64,000 nt of DNA from Iris pallida (GCA_029216955.1 JANAVB010023996.1:16391021-16455020), one strand, 5' to 3'; positions 1-10,030 are shown, counted from the stretch's first letter. Numbers and translations: made by a program. Notes: generated by a model from the letters alone, not told the origin.

Positions 1-1762
1 TGCCTGAGTTTAAACTAGGAGCAATGGCTAGATCATAACCCATCTTCGCCATCAATTCACGAGATTGTGAACTGTATAGATAAAAAGCAGGCTTGTATCT
101 ATCTTCCGATTGAGGTACATATTTTATCTCCGTAGGAAGTGAATTTCTTGCCAAGATGAAAGTAGAGGTTAGGTAAAAATCGGGTGTGAAACTAGAAGTC
201 ACATTGCATGACTTAGTCTTCCCGAGCTTCTTTTTAGATGATGGAGTCTTCCGAGAAGAAGAGGAAGATGTCTCAAACTCCGTCATTAAATCCGGGTGAA
301 TCCACATGATCTCTCCCTTCTTAGTTGTGACAGGAACATGTCCGTCATTCTGCGCTGGTGGGATGTTTACAACTTCGAGAGTTGCTTTGGGGATAGGAAC
401 AATCCCACTTTCTACCATTAAGGGAGGGAAGTCACCGAACTGTATTGAAATTACATTTGCTGTGACAGTTTTGTCTTTTGGTGTTAGTGTCACAGCTCCT
501 GATTTAATCATCTCTTGAATCTTTCCTTTTAATACATAGCAAGACCGGATTGTATAAACCAGCATTCTATGATATGGACAATATTTTGGATGATCTGTCT
601 TATTGGCTTCATCAGGCTTTTTAATTTCTGGCAATTGAATCTTATTACCTTTGAGCAAGCATTCAAAGATACCCTGAACATCGTCATCGTCGAAAGAATA
701 TTCTTCCTTCGGTCGAGGAGGTCTCTGTTGTTGATTTGTTGGAGCTGGAGTAGCTTGGGTAGTCTTTACCTCTTGACTACTGCTTTGGAGATTGACTTCA
801 AGAGCTTCTTTCCCTTTGCGATTGTTGGGTCGAGTACTATTGCTAGCACTCTGATTTGATTCCTTGGGAGCCATTTGTACCCCCAGACCCTTAAAGGTCT
901 CAGTACTGACCTCGGCAGCCTTGGCACTGACAATGAAAGAAGGCCAATCTTGGAACTGAGTGGAACCTGTCCACATGCTGATAATTGGTAAGAGATTCGA
1001 CTTGCAAGTGTCGATAGTAACAGCATCGGGAGTTCCGAGAGGCATTTTGAGGGCTTCTCTTCTGAATCTTTCAATGAAGTCCTCGGTGGTTTTGTTATTT
1101 TTCTGTTTAATTCTTATGAGGGCTGACATGGTCATGTCATTAAGCCCTTCATAGAACCGTTCAAGAAACATTTGCTTGAAACAGGCAAATGAAGTAATGC
1201 ACCCATCAGGGAGACTTCTATACCATTCATAAGCTGTTCCTTTGAGACACCCAACAAACACCCGAATAAGGAGGGCGTCACTTGGTTGCAGTTGATCAGT
1301 CATTACTTCAAAGTGATTAATGAACTGACTTGGGGAGGTTGTCCCATCAAAGAAAGAGATGGTTGGAGGTTTGTATTTTGGTGGATACGATACCTGCTTC
1401 CATTCTATTGGGTAAGGTTGCTTGATACCTAACCTTTGTAAACCATCCTTCTGTTTAAATGCCTCGAATTGAGTTCGGAGATTCCTTAACTCTTCAGTAA
1501 CAATTCCAGAAGATTGGGGAGTTGTAACTTGTTGAGTGTAATTAGGAGGAGGGACTGCAGCATATGTACCACCCCCAGCTCCAGACTGACTTGGAGTGGG
1601 TTGTACAGGAACATTAGATTGTACCCCCGGAATAGTAGAAGGTTCCGGGTTTGGAACAACAGGAGTATTTAATACAACTGGAGGGGCTGTATGTTGGACT
1701 TGCTGAGTTTGATGCTGAGCTTGCATAAGAGTGTGCATAGCATTCAATGTATCTGCCATAGC
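1..1762 (-). CDS. gag: gag core of element A (partial, runs off window)
   Basis: Gag is the structural protein that packages retrotransposon RNA into cytoplasmic particles. Downstream of the stop at 1763-1765 the frame stays open for about 585 codons to base 1. It holds a proline- and glutamine-rich linker (about 1500-1750), then the retrotransposon gag fold: a segment with F-D-G-T-T and a W-Y-R-S-L tryptophan motif near 1220-1350, followed by F-L-E-R-F-Y-E. Near 520-580 comes the zinc-knuckle-like pattern C-P-Y-H-R ending in S-C-Y-V-L-K that is usual in this kind of gag. It is in the same frame as the leader ORF upstream and is separated from it by one TGA, so the two were probably one polyprotein. 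Lack of other stops suggests a fairly young copy. Confidence 0.75.
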
Positions 1763-3493
1763 TCACAACTGTTGTTCTAAGGAAGAAATCCTTTGTTCAT
1801 GAGCTTCGGTGCTAGTTGAAGGTTCATGATTGCCCTCTGCCATGTAAGTAGTAATCATTCGAGGAATAGATGATGAAACAGTCTGTTCTGAATCATCACT
1901 GTGTGAGTCGGTATCTTTCCCGGGACTATTTACGGGAGTCAATATTGGAAAGTTGGATTCTCCAAGAAAGTCCTCTGTGATCTCCGGATTACCACTTGGA
2001 TGAGAAGAAGAAGAGACTCTGGCCAAGGCTCCGGTCCTGGATCGGGTGCCGAGATAAACACCATATTCAGAGTCTGATATAGCATCAGACCGTATGCTAC
2101 CCCCAATATTTCTGGAGGTCATATTGACAGAAGCATAAAGAGGTTCATCTTCATCCAACATTGGTTCATATTGAATCCGTTCGAAAACAGATTGTCTTTT
2201 TGGTGAACAACAACACTGAATCACAACTCGAGGTTGGAAGTTGCAACCATGCTTTTCATGGCAAATATGAGCAATATCATAGCCTGATGGAGTGTCAATT
2301 CTCCGTTTATTTTGTAAATACTCCCGGAGATCTGTAGGAACAGATTGGGAAGTACTTGAAGATAGTTTATGTGTAGAAACTTGTCTTTTGTTCTTCTGTC
2401 TTCTCGATTCTTGAGTGTATAAAGACTGATTAATTTGAGCCATATAGTTCTTGGCATATTCTGCATCAGGGTCTAATATACTTGTCTCAGTGGAATCGAG
2501 ACGATTCTGATTAAGCTTGTCACGAAGATCCGTAGGAGATCTGACTTTGGTATCAGTCTTGGATACTTGTAATTTACCTTTCTCAGATCGAGAAATTTGG
2601 AGAGAAGGAAGATGGGTATTATTCCGACTGGGAGTCGGTAATAATCCATCTTTGGAGGAATTCACCAAAAGGCGTTTTCTTTTGTTTGATCTAGTAAGAG
2701 TACTAGTCAAATTAACTCCAAAGGTAAAGACCTTAAGAGTAGAGGAGTTGACCAAAGAGTCTTTCTCCTTGATTGGCACAAGATGTGCAAGTTGAGGGGG
2801 AATCATTTGTATGTTCTGTGGAAGAGAACCCCCAGCTTGATTTTGAGAAACAGTCAAAGGACTGTATCTGTTAGTATACGCTGACTTCAGTTTGGACTTC
2901 TGGTCATACGCTGCCTTTTTATTAGCATACGCTGGCTTTGACTTAGCGTACGCTGCCTGATGTTGGCTTTTGTATGCTGCCTTTGCCGTACGCTGCCCTT
3001 TAAATGCCATACGCTCAGAGTCATCAATGGCTAAAGAGCCGACTGCTGTCGTAAGAGTAGAGGGAGAAGGGACTTTGACATGTCCAGAGATGGTTTTCCT
3101 TGTACACGCTAACTTGGTTAAAGAACCAACTTTGTCAGCGTGACTAGGAGAAGCCACTGTTGCCGTGTTCAGAGAAGCCGAAGTGTGCTTAGTTGAAATT
3201 GAAGACGTGTTCTTGTCAGCGTGAGAAGTGACAGAAACGTCTCGGTCTGTTGAAGAAGACTTAGGGACATAGACAGAGCGTCCCTTCTTCTTGGCAACAG
3301 GAAAAGCGGAGGAAGCAGTGCGGCCCTCCTTCGCCTTGAGCATTTCTTCATAAGCAGATTGGTCGAATTGTACGACCATCGTCTTCTTCGTCGAGCCGAT
3401 CGACGAAGTATCGTATTGAATTGTTGCTATCTCGTTGGAGGAGACAGCTTTCCCCAGCAGAGTCGCCAATTTGTTTTCCATAAATAAATTCAC
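1763..3493 (-). CDS. gag leader (N-terminal extension) of element A
   Basis: A 576-residue frame upstream of the gag core and in the same frame. I do not recognise a named domain. Visible features: the start codons (3493, and a second at 3481) lie inside the LTR, so codons about 9-14 (A-T-L-L-G) translate the primer-binding site; a lysine-rich N-terminal third; an alanine-tyrosine repeat region (about residues 170-210) in which most A-Y pairs are written GCG-TAT, copies of the element's LTR motif AGCGTATG; a Cys/His cluster near residues 405-430 (H-I-C-H-E-K-H-G-C, then C-C-C); and a serine- and acid-rich C-terminal part. The equivalent leader of element 2 (27854-29569) has the same start, an A-Y repeat region and a matching Cys-rich segment. 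Function unknown; nucleic-acid binding is a guess from composition. Confidence 0.7.
   Translation of the reverse strand: MNLFMENKLATLLGKAVSSNEIATIQYDTSSIGSTKKTMVVQFDQSAYEEMLKAKEGRTASSAFPVAKKKGRSVYVPKSSSTDRDVSVTSHADKNTSSISTKHTSASLNTATVASPSHADKVGSLTKLACTRKTISGHVKVPSPSTLTTAVGSLAIDDSERMAFKGQRTAKAAYKSQHQAAYAKSKPAYANKKAAYDQKSKLKSAYTNRYSPLTVSQNQAGGSLPQNIQMIPPQLAHLVPIKEKDSLVNSSTLKVFTFGVNLTSTLTRSNKRKRLLVNSSKDGLLPTPSRNNTHLPSLQISRSEKGKLQVSKTDTKVRSPTDLRDKLNQNRLDSTETSILDPDAEYAKNYMAQINQSLYTQESRRQKNKRQVSTHKLSSSTSQSVPTDLREYLQNKRRIDTPSGYDIAHICHEKHGCNFQPRVVIQCCCSPKRQSVFERIQYEPMLDEDEPLYASVNMTSRNIGGSIRSDAISDSEYGVYLGTRSRTGALARVSSSSHPSGNPEITEDFLGESNFPILTPVNSPGKDTDSHSDDSEQTVSSSIPRMITTYMAEGNHEPSTSTEAHEQRISSLEQQL
3452..3469 (-). 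other. primer-binding site of element A
   Basis: The minus strand reads TTGGCGACTCTGCTGGGG just inside the LTR. The same core is found at the same place in element 2. It is not the initiator-methionine type; an arginine-type tRNA primer, as reported for Ogre-like elements, is my inference. It lies inside an open reading frame. Confidence 0.65.
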
Positions 3494-3673
3494 TTTATTT
3501 ATTTTGTATCTGAGAAAATTACAACTGTAGGAATCTAATCTAGAAGACGATTACTTTATCCCTTGGACGATGCGATGAAGAAAACTCGAACTTTGAAGAA
3601 CTTGGACAGCAACTGGGCAATCTCTCTGTTCTCTCTGAAATTGACTGTAGTCTCTGATGAAGATGAAGAAACT

Positions 3674-3687
3674 CTCTTTTATAGAGT
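3674..3687 (-). promoter_or_regulatory. TATA box of the LTR A promoter
   Basis: The minus strand reads CTCTATAAAAGAGAG about 200 bp before the LTR end. Its position relative to the primer site matches the TATA boxes in the LTRs of elements 2 and 3. The motif array lies just upstream. Confidence 0.6.
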
Positions 3688-4028
3688 TCTGGATAACTGT
3701 TCTGAAGCATACGCTCAGTCAGTTACTTGACATGTGCATAACTGCAGGGACGCATGACAAATTCTGATGGAGACACGTTGGCGTACGGTTGAAAGTAGTG
3801 GAGCATATTTCGGAGAGATTGATGGCATGAATGCCACGTTGCATAACTTCTGAAGAAGTGGATAACTGAGTGCAGGACACGTGAGAACGTGTGTTAACTG
3901 CACGTTGAAAATCATTCTGGACACAACTGCTGTGATACGCTGCCTTAGAGGAAGAGTCATACGCTAGCTTTTGAAGGCACATGTCTTGCATACACTGACT
4001 TGGACAGCGTAGAACCATATAAAGCTGA

Positions 4029-4335
4029 TACGCTCACATTATTGACAGGGAGTCGTATGGAAACTATACGCTCACTTGTCAAGGGGTCGTATGGAATCCA
4101 TACGCTCACGTGGTTGGGAAGAAGTCGTATGAGATCCATACGCTCACTTAATTGGGAAGGAGTCGTATGAGATCCATACGCTCACTTAATTGGGAAGAAG
4201 TCGTATGAGATCCATACGCTCACTTAATTGGGAAGGAGTCGTATGAGATCCATACGCTCACTTAATTGGGAAGGAGTCGTATGAGATCCATACGCTCACT
4301 TAATTTGGAAGGAGTCGTATGTTTGAATAAGTAGA
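4029..4335. repeat. 38-bp tandem array with inverted CGTATG/CATACG arms
   Basis: Eight units start (at AGTCGTATG) at 4051, 4085, 4123, 4161, 4199, 4237, 4275 and 4313; all spacings are 38 except the first (34). Each unit carries CGTATG and CATACG as inverted arms around a five-base centre, followed by CTCACTTAATTGGGAAG. The units are nearly identical, so the array is recently expanded or homogenised. It lies upstream of the LTR TATA box. Confidence 0.9.
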
Positions 4336-4785
4336 CACGTGGCATGTTTGAATAAGTAGACACGTGGCCATCATCAATCTTCTTTGATACGCCATATCTT
4401 CCAATAACTGACAAAATCTTCTCGAGCGTCGTGACTGCGGATATGATGGCTGACAGACTGTCAAAACTGACAGTAATGATGGCTTTTACATTTATGAGAG
4501 ATGCTGAGCTGTCCTCGTAAAAGACAAAACCGACTCTTCGAAAACCTATACGACGGCTAGTCTTCATTGGACAGCTGTCTTTGCATGAAAGACGAAGTGT
4601 CAGATTCATCCTTTATTAAATACATGCTGTGCTGTCATCTCAAAAAATAATAAAATATTCACTGAGCGTACGGCCTTTAGATGAGCGTATGGCCTTGAGC
4701 GTATGGCTTGGACTGAGCGTATGGCTTTGAGCATATGACTTGGACTGAGTCTTATGTCAGCGTGTCATAATTTTCACACCCTACA

Positions 4786-5169
4786 ATATATATATATATA
4801 TATATATAAAATTTCAATATATATGTAAAATATATATATATAATATCAATATATATGTAAAATAAACCCCAAATCAGTCCACATATATAATATATACCAA
4901 AATTCATGTCTCCACATACAAAAGTGACTTGTAGGCCAAAAATACATAGATACTAACACATGTATTCAAATGAAAACCACTTGGGACATCCTAACCATGG
5001 CTAATCTATTCTCTAACATATACAAATCTGAAATTAGAAGACAAAATAGCCTATTGGGCATAAACCCATCCTAGCCACTCTCGAAATTTCATATCAAACC
5101 CATCCTAACTTCCTAATGAGGACTCAAAAGAGCTTCAAATTTGAACCTATGGATTCAAAACACATACAA
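4786..5169. repeat. AT-rich spacer with TA microsatellites; no gene seen
   Basis: It starts with (TA)n directly at the LTR A edge (4786-4808), then two more short TA runs up to about 4860. From there to 5169 it is ordinary AT-rich DNA without a convincing reading frame. Confidence 0.6.
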
Positions 5170-5254
5170 TAGCTGTGTGTGTCCGTGTGTGTCTGTGTGT
5201 GTGTGTGTGTCCGTGTGTCCGTGTGTGTGTGTGTCTATGTGTGTGTGTGTGTGG
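5170..5254. repeat. GT microsatellite
   Basis: An interrupted (GT)n tract broken by CC and single substitutions. Confidence 0.9.
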
Positions 5255-5490
5255 AAGAGAAGGAGGATGAGGAGGAGTGTTAGGGTTTACCGGAGAGAAG
5301 GAGGAGCAGCTCGGATTGGGGGAAGAGGAGCTCGAGGAGGAGGAGCTCGAAGAGGAGGAGCTCGACGGCGGGGGGGGGGGGGTTGGGATCGCCGGGGGAG
5401 GAGGGAGTCGCCAGGGGGAGGGAGTCGCCGGAGGGGGGGGGAGTCGTCGGAGGGGGGAGGGAGTCACCGAGAGCTCGAAGGAAAATGAAA
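5255..5490. repeat. purine-rich low-complexity tract
   Basis: GGAGGA/GAGCTC repeats and long G runs, read as Ser/Pro/Leu repeats on the minus strand. The apparent reading frames on both strands are products of composition. It lies 5' of a CACTA-like end and may be part of that element. Confidence 0.7.
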
Positions 5491-5539
5491 AATATAAAAT
5501 TTTCGAGTGAGAGGGAAAAAGGAAACATAAATGTGCCCT

Positions 5540-5792
5540 AAGTAAAAAAAATTAGCGACATCAACAGTTGACGTCGCTAAACGTCGCAACCTTTTAATAT
5601 ATGGCGATATATTTTAATAATATATCGCTGAACATCGCTATTCCGCGACGTAATTTATCTACTATCGCTGAACGTTGCTATTCAGCGACGATTTGCGATG
5701 TCAATAGAAGGGAGTCGCTATATTACATATTTAGCGACGATATTTTGTTCCGTCGCTAAACAACGTCGCTAATATACCATATTTTAGTAGTG
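5540..5792. mobile_element. terminal region of a CACTA (En/Spm-type) DNA transposon
   Basis: Read on the minus strand from 5792 it begins CACTACTAAAATATGG, the usual start of a plant CACTA element. It then has a subterminal region packed with AGCGACG/CGTCGCT in both orientations (about 5545-5775), the layout in which the transposase-accessory protein of this superfamily binds subterminal repeats. The partner end is not visible, so this is a truncated or non-autonomous copy, possibly cut by the insertion of element A or by later loss. Confidence 0.65.
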
Positions 5793-6257
5793 GTTTAGAG
5801 GTCAATAGTTTTTCTAATTTACAACAGAGTCCGAAGAAACTAAATTATCGTCTTACAACGGGCCAAGGCATGAGCACGGTAGGCCGAATCAGTCGGGTAG
5901 TTCATTGAGCAAGAAGTGCTCGAATGGCTAAGTCAGACGAGTTGATCGTGCAACGAAGTTAAGGAATTGAGCTGTGTCGGCTCGATGTACGATAGGCTAA
6001 TTGGCAAAGGTGGGAGGACTATGACCCTACTTTTCTACTCCGTCATGCCTAATTAAAATGTAACCTTGTACGCTAAGTTAAACTATCGAGTCCACGGACA
6101 TGGCTCGAATGAGAGAAATCATAGTGCGTATCGAACACTAAGATAAAACATTGAGGCAAAACATGCATCAAGTGCATGAATTGAAATACGTTGAATCACT
6201 ACATCGACGAGTGCCTTAGTGCACGAGCCATATAACGTCGAATCACTATATCGATGT
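5793..6257. other. intergenic stretch, nothing recognised
   Basis: No coding frame or known repeat is visible. There is one imperfect direct repeat (ACGTNGAATCACTANATCGA at about 6191 and 6234). Confidence 0.4.
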
Positions 6258-6844
6258 AACACTCCAGTCCCAAAATACATAGGACCAGGTATATGAATAC
6301 ATGCCAGCAGCACATCACTAATGGGTCATACTACCTACCAAGCCCATTAGCTAATGCTTAAGCTGTAAATCATGATAACAACCTAGAAATATAACACAGT
6401 CCACATGTATATAACTAATAACATCCACACAGAATAACAATCCAAGAATAATCAAGTCCAATGTGATAAATATAGCAAATGTCCAGCAGTAAAGGAAATA
6501 TAATTTTGCGGGAACAGACATTGCAAAACTACATGAAAGAAAATAAAGTATAGTCAAGTACAAGTCTGCTGAAATAAAAGGAAACAAAGTAGAAAGTCTA
6601 AATAAAGGAATAACATGATCACGAGAATTTTTTGGCAATATCTTGTCCTCATGTACCGGTACGTCTCCGGTTTCGACTCCAGAACCATATACCTCCGGGT
6701 TGTCCTCCTCTATGTCTAAGCCTGGAGAATAACCAGGTCTTCAGGGGACATAGCAAGATACATAATATATATGCCACTAAATAACAGTAAATAACATGCA
6801 GTGGAAGGATAATGAAATAAAGACAGAGTAAACGCACAAGTGAT
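6258..6844 (-). repeat. old LTR-like repeat R1, 3' piece
   Basis: Read on the minus strand it ends CTGGAGTGTTACA (the plus strand starts TGTAACACTCCAGTCCC), a common end for plant gypsy-type LTRs. It is the part of R1 left of Sirevirus B: the five bases GTGAT at 6840-6844 recur at 16379-16383, where R1 resumes. No coding sequence. The superfamily is uncertain. Confidence 0.45.
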
Positions 6845-7885
6845 TGTAGGAACGAAATCGTAAAGCAGAATACTCTAGAGGGGGGTGAATAGAGTTGGCA
6901 GCGGAATAATGCTAATTAAAAAATGTTAGCAGCAAGATCACAGAATAATAATCACAACTAAATAATATAAAGGCAGAGATAAGAAAGCAAACGCAAAAAC
7001 AGCGATGTATACTAGTCTCCCTCTGTTGAGGACTAGTCCAGTCGGTAGAACTCTTGCTACCAGTTGAATCCACTATTGGCAAAACCGTAAGTTTTCTTAC
7101 GAAGTCCTTGCAACTTCTACAATGCGAGCTTTGATACGAAGAACTCGTCCAACTTCAATTATGAAGAGGTATTCTTCTATCAAGCCTTCTGATTACAATC
7201 ACTCTGAAACTTCTACCCCGTACCGCACTGGCAAATCGACTAGAAGATTGTAACTGGCTTGGGATCTGAAAATTAAACCTCTAGAAAAACTCTTTGGAAG
7301 ACAGTAGGCTTTGAGTAGAGAGAAGATTGAAAGTGAATGAGTGAGTTAAAATGATCGAAATCCTTCTCTATTTATAGGAGTTCCAAAGACAGAATTCTGG
7401 CAGAATTCGGGCAGAACTCGATGAGAAAATATCGGTCAAATTCGCAACTGCAGGAGGACCAAGTTCCAAGAAATTCAAAAACAAAACGGCCACTAACCGG
7501 ACTCTGGCCGAGTTCTGTCAGGGTTAGGTTAGGGTTTTTAAAATTAGTTTTTGGAGAATTTTAAAAACCTTTTTGGAGCTTTTGTAAATATGAATATTTT
7601 TCAAAACTAAGGACATTTTAAAAATATTTTGAAATCATTTTGGAATAGTCTATTTGCCAGTTCGACTCGGTGTACAAAGTATTCCTAGACTCAAATAAAA
7701 TGAAAAATACATTGCTCAAAAAAATATAGACTCGAACAGGCAAACAACGCTTCGGTCTTGAACTGAGTAGATAGCCATTCTTGAGTATGTCCAAGAGTCC
7801 GAGATATCCTGACTAGCTCCATATATCGAGACAGAGTTTGATCAATTATTAAAATCAGTTTGACCATATGACCAATGGGCCAACA
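6845..7885 (-). repeat. 3' LTR of Sirevirus B
   Basis: 1041 bp, starting TGTTGGCCC and ending TTCCTACA on the minus strand. It holds a TATA box near 7366-7380 (CTCCTATAAATAGAG on the minus strand), preceded by GAATTCTG/GAGTTCTG-type repeats at about 7385-7425 and a second group at 7490-7525. It is highly similar to 15337-16378. Confidence 0.9.
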
Positions 7886-7899
7886 ATCTCCCCCATTTT
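7886..7899 (-). other. polypurine tract of Sirevirus B
   Basis: The minus strand reads AAAATGGGGGAGAT directly before the 3' LTR; it primes plus-strand DNA synthesis. A second similar tract (GCGGGGGAAC on the minus strand, near 8066-8076) lies about 180 bp upstream. Multiple polypurine tracts are a known Sirevirus feature. Confidence 0.75.
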
Positions 7900-8405
7900 G
7901 ATAATTGACAAACTATGAATGGTATAACATCTTTTGAGATAAGATATCACAAAAATTTGTTCAACATTGTTCAAAATTGTTCAATCCCTGTATTATGCTC
8001 AAAACAAAATATTAGATCCTTTTTCTCCCCGGTTGTCACTTAGCAAAATAATTGTAAAAGAGAAAGTTCCCCCGCAATCAATGCATAAGAAACAAACAGT
8101 GAAGAAACTAAAATAATGTCTCATGCAGTGAGAATATACAAGATATAACAGAGAATATTTCACAGGCAGTTTATAATATTGAAGCAGATAAAGATGCTAT
8201 AAATAAATAAATAAACTGATGTGAAAGATAAACTACGCATCCCATAAAGATAAAATGATGTTCAATAGACATCAAGAAATATCCAGTACAAGTCCTCAAA
8301 AGAAATGAACATAAAAACTAGAAAGAAAGAAACATGGAATGTCGAAGCATTTCCAAGTGTACAGTAGACAATAGCTAAGTCTCAAAATCAGCTAATATAT
8401 CATCA

Positions 8406-9706
8406 TCACATCTCCTCCTCATCATCATCAACATCATCATCATCAGCATGACCGGCATGTCCAGAAGGACCAGCTCCAGAAGTACCAGCGCCAGAAGGGT
8501 GAGGAGGGGCGCCAGCATAAAACTCACTGACAAAGTCTCGAGTAGGGGCACGATCAGAACGATACCAATCATATGCATTATCGGGCTGAAAGTAGGCATG
8601 AACAACCTCATCCTCACAGCGGTAACCAGAAAAGGCTGGATCTCTAGGAATAGAACCGGCAGAATGTCCAGTCTGAGCAAATCGGAGATCAGCTAGAGAA
8701 TTTGCTATCGTCTGATAACGAGTGACATCGCAGAACTCACATTCGCGGGCCATATCCGTCATCGAGACGTATAAATCAGAAAGATGCTGGTGTATGCCTT
8801 CAAAGGTCATGGCATATTGCTGAGTAGGTGGAGGAGGTGGAGTAGTAGGAAGAGCAGCAGCAGTCATACTACGACGAGATAGCTTAAGAAACTTGGGCTC
8901 AGGGTCTTGAGTACAAGTTGATAGATCAATATCAAAATGCTGGAAGATGCGTGGGAGAATCATCGCATAAAAGAGATTTCTATCTCTTGCACGATAACGT
9001 CCCATCATCTGGATAATAGTCTTAGGGGCAGAAAAAAGAATCCCCTTAAGAATATGATACATAGCAGACAGTTCAAGTGATGTGACATCATCCTTTGAAG
9101 TAGACTTCGGAAGGAGAGTGAAGTAGATGATGCGATGCAATTCATAACTAAACAAGTTCAAGTTATTTGCCTTGAACTTTCCAGAGCGAACTCGATCAGG
9201 GGCACAGAGTTCAGCTTTGAAACTAGCAAGTGTCGGGCCGTCGGAGAAATCAAATTCAGTGATATCATCAAGCGGTGCACCCTCGTTAGGAATACCAAGG
9301 ATTTCTGCTAAGAGGACATCATTGAACTCGATATCTAGTCCGCCAACACGAGTACTTACGTCAAACGTGTTTAGTATGATATTGCAATAGAAAAGTCTAA
9401 TGGCATTAGTAGCAACCGGAAAACAAAGTTTAACAACGTGTTGTAACCCTAATGTCTCAAAATAAGGGCGGTGTTCTGGAAACACAGTCCATTTGATAGG
9501 AGCGCCTGTGCATATGGATCTCATAGAGAAGTCACCATACCACAGAAGGGCTTGATCTAGGGTTTGAAAATAAAATCCATCGAACGCGCCATCGCTCGAT
9601 TGAACTGGTGAAAAGAGGGAATCCGTGGGTGGATTTGAAGATGATCCTTCCTCATAGGATTGGTCGTCTTCTTCCTCTTGAAGGGGTTGAATCCTTTAGG
9701 CGGTAT
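8406..9706 (-). pseudogene. accessory ORF2 of Sirevirus B (putative plant transposon protein-like)
   Basis: An extra gene between pol and the 3' LTR. From the internal Met at 9524 the frame is open for 372 codons. The family start lies further up: at 9704-9706 ATA stands where the C copy has ATG, and one base is missing near 9675 compared with C. Visible parts: basic N-terminus (F-K-R-K-K), a conserved core with F-Y-C-N, T-R-V-G-G, L-G-I-P-N-E-G, L-L-P-K-S-T-S-K-D-D-V-T and Y-H-I-L-K-G-I-L-F-S-A-P-K, a proline-rich linker, and an acidic tail (D-D-D-D...E-E-E-M). The core matches my memory of the 'putative plant transposon protein' family (Pfam PF20167). No signal peptide or membrane segment is seen, so it is not an obvious envelope protein. 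Its core is about three quarters identical to the copy at 62625. Molecular function unknown. Confidence 0.7.
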
Positions 9707-9948
9707 TATGCAAATAAAGTAAATATGCACGAATTTGAAAGGAGGAGAGATACGGAGTTATACCTCTCGAGATTCAAGTATGCTGTAGAGGACAACGATC
9801 TCCGCACTAATCCAAAATTTGGATGGATTTTACCACGTAGATTGGAAGAAACAAAGTGGTGAAGAACTAGGGTTTGGAGAGCATTCGCGCGGCTGTTGTT
9901 GCTGTAAAGGTGGTTTTAGAAGCAATGAAGAAGAAGAGGCTCTCGGGT

Positions 9949-10030
9949 GCTAGTTATATAACCAGATACCACTAACCGAACTCTGGTCGAATTTGGTCCG
10001 AACTCTGGCCGAATTCGCCTGGGGGTTCTG
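9949..10030 (-). promoter_or_regulatory. promoter-like region of ORF2 in Sirevirus B
   Basis: On the minus strand a cluster of GAATTCGGCCAGAGTTCGG-type motifs (about 9972-10025) is followed by a TATA box, GGTTATATAACTAG (9949-9962), then AGCACC and a CTTCTTCTTCATT leader before ORF2. The same order is found upstream of ORF2 in C, and the motif is the one that precedes the TATA box in the LTRs of this family. Confidence 0.6.

Larger units (their letters stand above)
1..4785 (-). mobile_element. Tat-like Ty3/gypsy retrotransposon A, 5' part, runs off window start
   Basis: Read on the minus strand, this stretch holds a 5' LTR (3472-4785), a primer-binding site, a long gag leader and the gag core, then leaves the window at base 1. 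The primer site CGACTCTGCTGGGGA is the same as in element 2 of this window (29540-29556), whose domain set is Tat-like. That shared primer site, the long gag leader and the matching Cys-rich motif are my reasons for the lineage call. Protease, reverse transcriptase and integrase of A are outside the window. It borders an AT repeat at 4786; no target duplication can be checked because the other end is missing. Confidence 0.8.
3472..4785 (-). repeat. 5' LTR of element A
   Basis: On the minus strand it begins TGTAGGGTGTG and ends GGAAAACA, 1314 bp, giving the usual TG...CA ends. It is followed by two to three bases and then the primer site. It contains a TATA box near 3676, a 38-bp tandem array upstream of it (4029-4335), and many copies of AGCGTATG/CATACGCT, clustered at 3700-4335 and again at 4665-4745. 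The second LTR is outside the window. Confidence 0.8.

Noticed and set aside
4029..4335. CRISPR-like regular array
   Set aside because: The units are head-to-tail and nearly identical, with no unique spacers, and lie within a plant LTR.
5141..5528. Overlapping frames on both strands in the GT/GGA-rich tract
   Set aside because: Low-complexity composition explains the open frames; residues are almost only Ser, Pro, Leu, Gly, Glu and Arg, with no domain.
8406..9706. ORF2 as a retroviral envelope gene
   Set aside because: The position fits, but no signal peptide, membrane segment or fusion-like hydrophobic stretch is visible.
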